A DNA stretch of 5,588 bases, taken from the NCBI GenBank assembly GCA_964511535.1, contig CAZEFW010000279.1, positions 1 through 5,588 of the forward strand. The letters are read 5' to 3'. The DNA comes from CAZCFB01 sp964511535 (GTDB lineage: Bacteria; Myxococcota_A; Polyangia; GCA-2747355; CAZCFB01). The position numbers and the translations under genes are program-made. Each line of letters opens with the position of its first letter. Within the stretch, counting starts at the first letter, position 1. The notes under the pieces were generated by a model, which was not told the DNA's origin, ran no database searches, and saw only the letters and a list, made by a program, of their open reading frames with translations. This document shows, in pieces, positions 1-4,121 of the stretch.

Positions 1-333
1 CCGCCTCGGCCGGTGCACCAGCACCCAGAGCATGGCCGCCACCTGGTCCAGCGCCCCGTCTGCGTCAAGGCATGCCCGCCGTTCGATGTAGCCCCACGCC
101 AACGCGATCTGCAACGCGGCGCGAGCCTCCCTGCACTCGGTGAACGCCAACTGCAGCTTGGCCGCCACATTTCGCCCCCGCGCGCTTTGCCCTTCAGCGA
201 TATTGAGCGCCATCCCCTGCCCCGCTCGCTGCAGCTGATCCGCCAGCGACGGATCTTGCCGCCGGATCTCGTCGATGAGCGGCTTGAGCAGCCGAAGCGC
301 GTGCAATGCCCTGTCGTAAACGATGAATGCCAT
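1..333 (-). CDS. Four-helix-bundle protein, S23/23S rRNA-intervening-sequence protein family (3' end cut by window)
   Basis: The minus strand from the ATG at 333-331 gives 111 codons with no stop, running off the window at base 1. The product begins MAFIVYDRALHALRLLKPLI and is strongly helical. It shows the hallmarks of the S23/IVP family (Pfam 23S_rRNA_IVP): QLQRA at residues 33-37, the signature NIAEG at 44-48, an E/A/L-rich third helix around 66-79, then GYIE at 81-84. Family members are usually about 110-130 residues, so only a few C-terminal residues are probably missing. Relatives are encoded inside 23S rRNA intervening sequences, and the fold is shared with Avd of diversity-generating retroelements; no molecular role is established for free-standing copies. 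No rRNA is visible here, so this is an orphan copy. An AGGAGG lies 6 bp before the ATG and fixes the start. That site is inside a large fold-back, and the upstream DNA is entirely repeats. Family assignment is confident; function is unknown. Confidence 0.88.
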   Translation of the reverse strand, partial: MAFIVYDRALHALRLLKPLIDEIRRQDPSLADQLQRAGQGMALNIAEGQSARGRNVAAKLQLAFTECREARAALQIALAWGYIERRACLDADGALDQVAAMLWVLVHRPRR

Positions 334-339
334 ATGTCA

Positions 340-345
340 CCTCCT
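340..345 (-). promoter_or_regulatory. Strong Shine-Dalgarno of the S23 gene, buried in a fold-back
   Basis: On the minus strand AGGAGG is followed by TGACAT and then ATG, a near-ideal ribosome binding site that decides the S23 start. It forms the outermost base pairs of the inverted repeat 340-419, where the other arm supplies CCTCCT on the same strand. Confidence 0.75.
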
Positions 346-419
346 GTTTGTCCATCGGGCGTAGCCACCGCCCTCGCCCCAAACAGGGCGGAGGCGGAGC
401 CCGGTGGACAAACAGGAGG
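340..419. repeat. Long inverted repeat (35-nt arms, 10-nt loop) between S23 gene and hexamer array
   Basis: Bases 340-374 pair with 385-419 around a loop at 375-384. The outer 21 positions (340-360 with 399-419) match at 20, the exception being 355/404 (T against G). The inner block 364-374 with 385-395 matches at 10 of 11, and the three positions between are unpaired or weak. In total about 30 of 35 positions are Watson-Crick with no gap in register. Both arms carry the same GGACAAACAGGAGG core, so the S23 leader sequence exists here twice in opposite orientation. In a minus-strand transcript entering from the array, the far arm would pair with and hide the S23 ribosome binding site. It could be a translational switch, a terminal repeat of an element, or both. 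No T-tract follows either arm, so it does not look like a simple terminator. Confidence 0.85.
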
Positions 420-428
420 ATGGCCGAG

Positions 429-626
429 GCAGAAGCAGCTGCAGCCACAGCTGCAGCTTCAGCTACAGCCACAGCCACAGCCGCAGCCGCAGCCGCAGCT
501 ACAGCTTCAGAGGCAGCTGCAGCCACAGCTGCAGCTTCAGCTACAGCCACAGCCGCAGCCGCAGCTACAGCTGCAGAAGCAGCTGCAGCCACAGCCGCAT
601 AGGCAACTACAGTTGCAGCAACAGAA
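429..626. repeat. Degenerate hexamer array, 33 in-phase NNCAGC-type units (GCTGNN on minus strand)
   Basis: The stretch divides without any indel into 33 hexamers, nearly all of the form gcag/acag/tcag + cc/ct/aa. The strict 6-bp phase persists over 198 bp although the variable bases differ. A higher-order period is visible: 435-476 is repeated perfectly at 513-554, an offset of 78 bp (13 hexamers), and units 25-28 (573-596) begin a third, diverging copy. The last five units (597-626) are the most decayed. All three plus frames stay open over most of it, giving Ala/Thr/Ser, Gln/Leu/Pro or Cys/Ser/His low-complexity strings. I regard these as by-products of the repeat, not proteins. On the minus strand the array points into the S23 gene. 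Confidence 0.9.
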
Positions 627-644
627 TCCGCTCCTGAGGCGGCC

Positions 645-716
645 GCTGAAGCTGAAGCCGATGCTGATGCTGATGCTGATGCCGATGCTGATGCTGAGGC
701 TGAGGCTGAAGCTGAA
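645..716. repeat. Second hexamer array, 12 units of GCTGAN, inverted relative to the first
   Basis: Twelve consecutive hexamers (gctgaa, gctgat, gctgag and two gccgat) run without indels from 645 to 716. Their consensus is the reverse complement of the array at 429-626, so the two face each other across an 18-bp spacer (627-644) and could form a long imperfect hairpin with CAGC/GCTG cores paired. The array ends 2 bp before the earliest possible non-standard start of the kinase gene. Its last unit supplies the in-frame TGA (713-715) that bounds the kinase reading frame. Confidence 0.85.
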
Positions 717-718
717 TA

Positions 719-1654
719 CTGTATGCTTGCCGCATCGCCAGCGACTCCACATACCCGCTCATCGCCTCGGCCACCGGCGCGTCCTCCGTCACCCGCCGCC
801 AGCGCATCCAGTCCGTCTGGGGCGGCTACGGCGAGCTGGTTCGGTACGACCTGCAGGGCGCCGACTTGCCGTCGGTGGTGGTCAAGCATGTGCGGCCGGG
901 AAAGGGCAGCGGCCGGTCCCATGACCGCAAGCTGCGCTCGTATCAGGTGGAGCAGGCCTGGTACACCGACTGGGGCTCGAGGTGCGACGAGGCCTGCAGG
1001 GTGGCCAGGTGCCTGCATGTCAGCCGCGAAGACGGCCAGTGGACCTTCGTGTTCGAGGACCTCGACGCGTCGGGCTTCCCCCGGCGCCACGAGCTGCCCG
1101 GGGGCCGCCGGCTGGACACCTGCGTGCGCTGGCTGGCGGCGTTCCACGCGCGCTTTTTGGGCCAGCGCCCCGGCGGGCTGTGGAAGGTCGGCACCTACTG
1201 GCACCTGCGGACCCGGCCCGATGAACACAAGGCCATGGCCCGCGGGACGCTGCGGGACGCGGCGGCGGCCATCGATGCCCGCCTCAACGGCGCCAGGCAC
1301 CAGACCATCATCCACGGCGATGCCAAGCCGGCCAATTTCTGCTTCTCTCGCGACGGTCGAACCGTGGCCGCCGTGGACTTCCAGTACGTGGGCGGCGGCG
1401 TGGGGGTCAAGGACCTGGCCTACCTGCTCACAGGGGAGGACCAGGGCACGGTGAAGCGCTGCGTCGACCTGTACTTCAAGACGCTTCGTCAGGCCGCGGG
1501 GGCCGCGGCCGGGCGCGAGCTGGAGGTGGAGTGGCGCGCGCTCTACCCCTGGGCCTGGGCCGACTTCCAGCGCTTTCTGGACGGCTGGTCCCCGGGCTGG
1601 CGCTACACACCGTACGAGCGCACGATGACCCGCAACATACTGGCGAAGCTGTAG
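719..1654 (+). CDS. Phosphotransferase, choline/ecdysteroid-kinase-like (APH fold); start codon uncertain
   Basis: The frame is open from 716 to the TAG at 1652-1654. Numbering from the CTG at 719 (311 aa), the N-lobe includes IQSVWGGYGELVRY (residues 30-43; glycine-rich strand-loop), VVVKHV with the ATP-binding lysine (53-58), YQVEQAWY (79-86; helix C glutamate) and the hinge-like VFEDLD. The C-lobe has the catalytic loop HGDAKPANF at 199-207 (Brenner motif HGDxxxxN) and the metal-binding DFQ at 220-222 followed by VGVKDLAYLL. All key kinase residues are present, so it should transfer phosphate from ATP to a small hydroxylated substrate in the cytoplasm; the substrate cannot be read from sequence. 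NCBI often names this group 'oxidoreductase family protein' or 'phosphotransferase'. There is no ATG, GTG or TTG between 716 and 866. The first standard start, TTG 866 (262 aa), would remove the conserved glycine-rich strand, so I place the start upstream with low certainty. The upstream DNA is hexamer repeat. Confidence 0.8.
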   Translation: MYACRIASDSTYPLIASATGASSVTRRQRIQSVWGGYGELVRYDLQGADLPSVVVKHVRPGKGSGRSHDRKLRSYQVEQAWYTDWGSRCDEACRVARCLHVSREDGQWTFVFEDLDASGFPRRHELPGGRRLDTCVRWLAAFHARFLGQRPGGLWKVGTYWHLRTRPDEHKAMARGTLRDAAAAIDARLNGARHQTIIHGDAKPANFCFSRDGRTVAAVDFQYVGGGVGVKDLAYLLTGEDQGTVKRCVDLYFKTLRQAAGAAAGRELEVEWRALYPWAWADFQRFLDGWSPGWRYTPYERTMTRNILAKL

Positions 1655-1658
1655 GCGG

Positions 1659-2798
1659 CTACAGGCTGCTCGACTTGAGGTTCTCCGACGAAAACGCGCG
1701 CTCCAGCTCGTCGTCGGTGAACACGCCGTCCTTGCGGATCAGCTCGCCGTCGAACCAGATCTCGCCGCCGCCGTAGTCTTCGCGCTGGATCTGCACAAGG
1801 TCCCAGTGGATGGCAGATCGGTTGCCGTTGGGCGCCGCGTCGTAGCACTGGCCCGGCGTCAGGTGGAACGACCCGCCGATCTTCTCGTCGAACAGGGTGT
1901 CCTTCATCGGGTGGCGCACCAGGGGGTTGACCCCGATGGCGAACTCGCCGATGTGGTGCGCGCCCTCGTCGGTGTCGAGGATCTCGTTGAGCTTGGCCGC
2001 GTCCCCGTCGCAGGTCGCCCGGACGATGCGCCCGCCCTCGAAGGTGAAGCTGACGTTGGTGTAGAGCAGCCCCTGGTAGAGCGAGGGCACGTTGTAGGTG
2101 ATGGTGCCGCTGACCGAGTCGCGCACCGGCGCGGTGTAGACCTCGCCGTCGGGGATGTTGCGCTTGCCGTCGCACTTGACGTTGGGGATCCCCTTGATGG
2201 AGAAGGTCAGGTCGGTGCCGTTGGGCGCGGTGATCCTGACCCGGTCGGTCTCGCTCATCATGGCCGACAGCCGATCCTGCGCCTCGGACATCCTGGCGTA
2301 GTCCGCGCAGCAGACCTCGAAGTAGAACGCCTCGAACTTCTCCTGGGAGGTCTCCGCCAGCTGGGCCATGGCGTTGTTCGGGTAACGCAGCACCACCCAG
2401 CGGGTGTTCTTGACCCGCTCGTCGAGGTGCACCGGCTTGAAGAACAGGTTGTTGGCCCGCTCCATCTGCTTGCTGTCCACGTCTGCCAGGTCGAAGGGGT
2501 TGTCCGAGCCGCGCAGGCCGATGTAGGCGTCTGCGCGCTTCATCAGGTCGAGGTGCATGGCTGCCTGGGTCTTGAACTGTTCCTCGCTGGCGCTGGTGAG
2601 CCAGTGGCGCGAGAGAGACTCGTCGCTGTAGTACCAGAACGGTACGGCGCCGCGCTCGGTGGCCAGGCGGACCAGGTGCTTGCCCAGCTCCAGGGTCTCC
2701 TTGCCCTTGATCTCGAGGTACAGGACCTCGCCCTCCTTCAACTCCACGGAGTAGTCGAGCAGCTGGCGCGCCAGGACTTCGTTGCGAGGATCGATCAT
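1659..2798 (-). CDS. M29-family metallo-aminopeptidase (AmpS/PepS/AmpT type)
   Basis: This 379-residue protein has the normal length of the M29 (thermophilic aminopeptidase) family, which removes N-terminal residues from peptides in the cytoplasm with a two-metal centre. All expected ligands are visible in order: Glu219 in NIPDGEVYTAP, Glu285 in HHIGEFAIGVN, His312 in IGGSFHLTPG, and His331 and Asp333 in AIHWDLVQ. Tyr319, seven residues after His312, fits the conserved catalytic tyrosine. The N-terminal half (1-200) is the mixed alpha/beta domain starting MIDPRNEVLARQLLDYSVEL. There is no signal peptide. The ATG at 2798-2796 is preceded by only a weak GGGA, but the start agrees with the family. 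It converges on the kinase, with 4 bp between stop codons. Upstream are two abutting palindromes that may control it. No defect is seen; it should be active. Confidence 0.95.
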   Translation of the reverse strand: MIDPRNEVLARQLLDYSVELKEGEVLYLEIKGKETLELGKHLVRLATERGAVPFWYYSDESLSRHWLTSASEEQFKTQAAMHLDLMKRADAYIGLRGSDNPFDLADVDSKQMERANNLFFKPVHLDERVKNTRWVVLRYPNNAMAQLAETSQEKFEAFYFEVCCADYARMSEAQDRLSAMMSETDRVRITAPNGTDLTFSIKGIPNVKCDGKRNIPDGEVYTAPVRDSVSGTITYNVPSLYQGLLYTNVSFTFEGGRIVRATCDGDAAKLNEILDTDEGAHHIGEFAIGVNPLVRHPMKDTLFDEKIGGSFHLTPGQCYDAAPNGNRSAIHWDLVQIQREDYGGGEIWFDGELIRKDGVFTDDELERAFSSENLKSSSL

Positions 2799-2838
2799 CG
2801 ATAGGTTCCCATTTGGCTTGAGGTCGGAGGTGAGGGTG

Positions 2839-2857
2839 TCTGCTGATAGATAGCAGA
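2839..2857. promoter_or_regulatory. Small inverted repeat in the aminopeptidase leader
   Basis: TCTGCT and AGCAGA (6-bp arms, 7-nt spacer) lie 41 bp upstream of the aminopeptidase ATG, probably inside its 5' leader. It could be an operator half-site pair or a minor hairpin. The short arms make chance occurrence quite possible. Confidence 0.3.
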
Positions 2858-2893
2858 TTCAACGGCCCGTGGCCTCAGAGCAAACTTCCCCAC

Positions 2894-2926
2894 ATTGGTG
2901 CGACCAATTTTACGCACTGCGTAAAA
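2894..2926. promoter_or_regulatory. Two abutting perfect interrupted palindromes, probable operators
   Basis: ATTGGT-gcg-ACCAAT (2894-2908) is directly followed by TTTTACGC-act-GCGTAAAA (2908-2926), sharing one base. Both are perfect, both have 3-nt centres, and the centres are 16 bp apart. The second resembles the dyads bound by TetR-type dimers, but no regulator gene is present to support that. They sit in the 312-bp region between the aminopeptidase (minus) and the small membrane ORF (plus), about 100 bp from the aminopeptidase start. A further GCGTAA copy at 2934-2939 repeats the right half-site. The rest of 2799-3110 shows no convincing gene. Confidence 0.5.
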
Positions 2927-3010
2927 CGCGCCGCGTAACCTTTGCAACGCCCCCGGGAGCGAGGCTGCGCAAGTGGCCGGAATCACGACGAGCGGCCACT
3001 GCAGGTTTCA

Positions 3011-3026
3011 TGGTCTGCGTCTTGCA
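3011..3026 (+). promoter_or_regulatory. Possible sigma-54 (-24/-12) promoter
   Basis: TGGTCTGCGTCTTGCA has the GG-N10-GC spacing and the TGG and TTGCA blocks of the RpoN consensus, though the CAC after TGG is replaced by TCT. It points toward the 41-codon ORF starting at 3111, leaving a leader of about 75 nt. No enhancer-binding protein gene is in the window. A chance match is possible in GC-rich DNA. Confidence 0.3.
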
Positions 3027-3096
3027 CATTATCCATTCGAGTTCGAAGCACTGACTGGAACGACGGACCGGACGGAGCCCCAGCGCCCCGACCAAC

Positions 3097-3104
3097 AGGA
3101 GAGG
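3097..3104 (+). promoter_or_regulatory. Ribosome binding site of the 41-aa ORF
   Basis: AGGAGAGG ends 6 bp before the ATG at 3111. It is one of the strongest Shine-Dalgarno sites in the window and the main reason to take the short ORF seriously and to start it at 3111, not at the earlier in-frame start at 2973. Confidence 0.55.
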
Positions 3105-3110
3105 TGCGCC

Positions 3111-3236
3111 ATGAACCGCAAGATCGTCGCTGAAGGATCGAAGAAATACCGCACGGAAGAGCTGGTCAGCGCCTTCGCATCATGTGTTGCGCTGGTTACC
3201 GCCCCGGCGCTGGCCTGGTGCTGGCTCTGGCTGTAG
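3111..3236 (+). CDS. Possible small single-pass membrane peptide (41 aa)
   Basis: The ATG at 3111 gives a 41-residue product beginning MNRKIVAEGSKKYRTEEL. The N-terminal half is charged and basic (K/R-rich, about residues 1-18). The C-terminal half (about 19-41) is a continuous hydrophobic stretch ending AWCWLWL, long enough for one membrane helix with the N-terminus inside. It has an excellent ribosome binding site and a possible sigma-54 promoter upstream. No family is recognised. The TPR gene begins 67 bp downstream on the same strand. Against it being real: it is short, and the end (3210-3236) is built from ctgg-rich DNA that could be a degraded relative of the local GCTGNN repeats. It could be a genuine small protein or a regulatory leader ORF. 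Confidence 0.45.
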   Translation: MNRKIVAEGSKKYRTEELVSAFASCVALVTAPALAWCWLWL

Positions 3237-3268
3237 GCGGAGCAGAGCGCGAGCTGACGCGGCGGGTA

Positions 3269-3296
3269 CTGACAAATTTCACCAAAACCGTAGACT
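3269..3296 (+). promoter_or_regulatory. Possible sigma-70-type promoter for the TPR-lipoprotein pair
   Basis: CTGACA (5 of 6 to TTGACA) is followed after 16 bp by TAGACT (4 of 6 to TATAAT, at 3291-3296). The predicted transcription start falls at about 3302-3304, on the ATG of the TPR gene at 3304, implying a leaderless message. This fits the lack of any Shine-Dalgarno before 3304. Confidence 0.4.
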
Positions 3297-3303
3297 GGTT
3301 CGC

Positions 3304-4107
3304 ATGTCACTCGCGAGCATCTCCTGCTGGCGTGCCTCCCTGGCCGCCGCCCTGACCCTGGCCCTGCTCCCTGCCGACGCTGCGGCCCAGGACCTGACCA
3401 TCGACATGGCCAAGCGCCACTATCAAAACGGCGCGGCCTACTATGAGCGCGCCAACTACAAGATGGCCCTGAGCGAGTTCCAGCGGGCCTACAAGCTGGA
3501 GGCCGCGCCGGAGCTGCTCTACAACATGGGCCGCTGCCACGAGGGGCTGGGGCAGCTCGAGCGGGCCATCGCGCGGTTCGAGGCGTTCATCGCGGCCAAA
3601 CCCGCTGCGAAGAATCGCCCCACGGTGGAGGCGCGCGTCAAGAACCTGCGCGCGCAACTGGCGGAGCGCCCCCCTGCCCCGGCGAAGCCGAAGCCGGCAC
3701 CCGCAAAGGCGGACGCGAAGCCAGGACCCGAGCCGAAGCCAGCGCCGGTGCCGCTGCAGGCCGATCGGTCCGGAGGATGGGGCGCCATGAAGGTTGCCGG
3801 CTGGACCACCCTCGGCGCCGGGGCCGCCGTCATGGTGGTGGGCGGCGTACTGGGCGGGCTGGCCTCTGACAGGACCGCAGAGTACGAGGACGGCTACGCC
3901 CGCCACATGGAGTACAGCGAGGCGAAGGACATCCTCGATCAGGCGGAGGGATTTGAGACGGGCATGTTCGTCTGCCTGGGCATCGGCGGCGCCGCGGCCG
4001 TGGCCGGCGCGGTACTGCTGATCCTGGACAGCCAGGCGGAGGAGGCGCCCGCCATCGCGGGCCTGCGGCTCCGCCCGACCCTCTCCGGCCTGGCGCTGGA
4101 ATTCTGA
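3304..4107 (+). CDS. Exported TPR protein with two C-terminal membrane helices
   Basis: The 267-residue product has a Sec-type signal peptide (about 1-28; basic start, Leu/Ala core, likely cut at ADAAA before Q29). Two TPR-like repeats follow at about 35-68 (AKRHYQNGAAYYERANYKMA...) and 69-102 (PELLYNMGRCHEGLGQLERA...), with the A-Y/G-A-F-P pattern of the motif. Then come a short helical tail (105-121), a Pro/Ala/Lys linker (122-150), a first membrane helix (about 164-187), a charged 30-residue loop, a second membrane helix (about 220-242) and a hydrophobic C-terminus ending in Phe. This architecture is common and uncharacterised in Myxococcota. The TPR part is probably a periplasmic protein-binding module. 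ATG 3304 is chosen because the signal peptide starts there; the earlier ATG 3184 would prepend a non-signal Arg-rich stretch. There is no Shine-Dalgarno. It lies 14 bp before the lipoprotein gene, in a probable operon. Confidence 0.88.
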   Translation: MSLASISCWRASLAAALTLALLPADAAAQDLTIDMAKRHYQNGAAYYERANYKMALSEFQRAYKLEAAPELLYNMGRCHEGLGQLERAIARFEAFIAAKPAAKNRPTVEARVKNLRAQLAERPPAPAKPKPAPAKADAKPGPEPKPAPVPLQADRSGGWGAMKVAGWTTLGAGAAVMVVGGVLGGLASDRTAEYEDGYARHMEYSEAKDILDQAEGFETGMFVCLGIGGAAAVAGAVLLILDSQAEEAPAIAGLRLRPTLSGLALEF

Positions 4108-4111
4108 GGAG
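4106..4111 (+). promoter_or_regulatory. Ribosome binding site of the lipoprotein gene, overlapping the TPR stop codon
   Basis: GAGGAG begins inside the TGA stop of the TPR gene (4105-4107) and ends 10 bp before ATG 4122. The overlap of stop and Shine-Dalgarno suggests translational coupling of the two genes. Confidence 0.6.
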
Positions 4112-4121
4112 ACCAAACCTG

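Noticed and set aside
420..602. Plus-strand ORF from ATG 420 (Ala/Thr/Ser-rich) right after AGGAGG
   Set aside because: The AGGAGG touches the ATG with no spacing and is the mirror copy of the S23 leader. The product is pure repeat translation with a stop inside decayed units.
429..626. CRISPR array
   Set aside because: Units are contiguous 6-bp repeats without unique spacers, and no cas gene is present.
13..924. 303-codon plus-strand frame rich in Gln/Leu/Pro
   Set aside because: It runs antisense through the S23 gene, across the hexamer array and out of frame into the kinase. The Q/L/P string is simply the CAGCTN hexamer read in one frame.
194..1315. 373-codon minus-strand frame with long Ala/Ser/Val tracts
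   Set aside because: It is antisense to the kinase and overlaps the S23 gene. Its central part is the repeat, and both flanks are shadows of recognised genes in GC-rich DNA.
723..1454. 243-codon frame from ATG 723
   Set aside because: Its product is Pro/Ala/Ser-rich without family motifs, while the neighbouring frame encodes the full kinase. Only its ATG is of interest, as a possible lost start.
1806..2804. 332-codon plus-strand frame opposite the aminopeptidase
   Set aside because: It is a codon-bias shadow: the opposite strand carries every M29 metal ligand in order.
1603..2862. 419-codon minus-strand frame overlapping the aminopeptidase
   Set aside because: It is Arg/Pro/Gly-rich, has no recognisable motif, and is offset from the real M29 frame.
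3210..3236. Further GCTGNN hexamer array at the end of the 41-codon ORF
   Set aside because: The ctgg-rich stretch is suggestive, but its 6-bp phase is not maintained and it is too short to call.
3184..3303. Upstream start (ATG 3184) for the TPR protein
   Set aside because: It would add 40 Arg-rich residues ahead of a clear signal peptide, overlaps the 41-codon ORF and has no Shine-Dalgarno.
3029..3310. 93-codon minus-strand ORF in the region upstream of the TPR gene
   Set aside because: It has no ribosome binding site and no domain, overlaps the start of the TPR gene, and is antisense to the better-supported 41-codon ORF.
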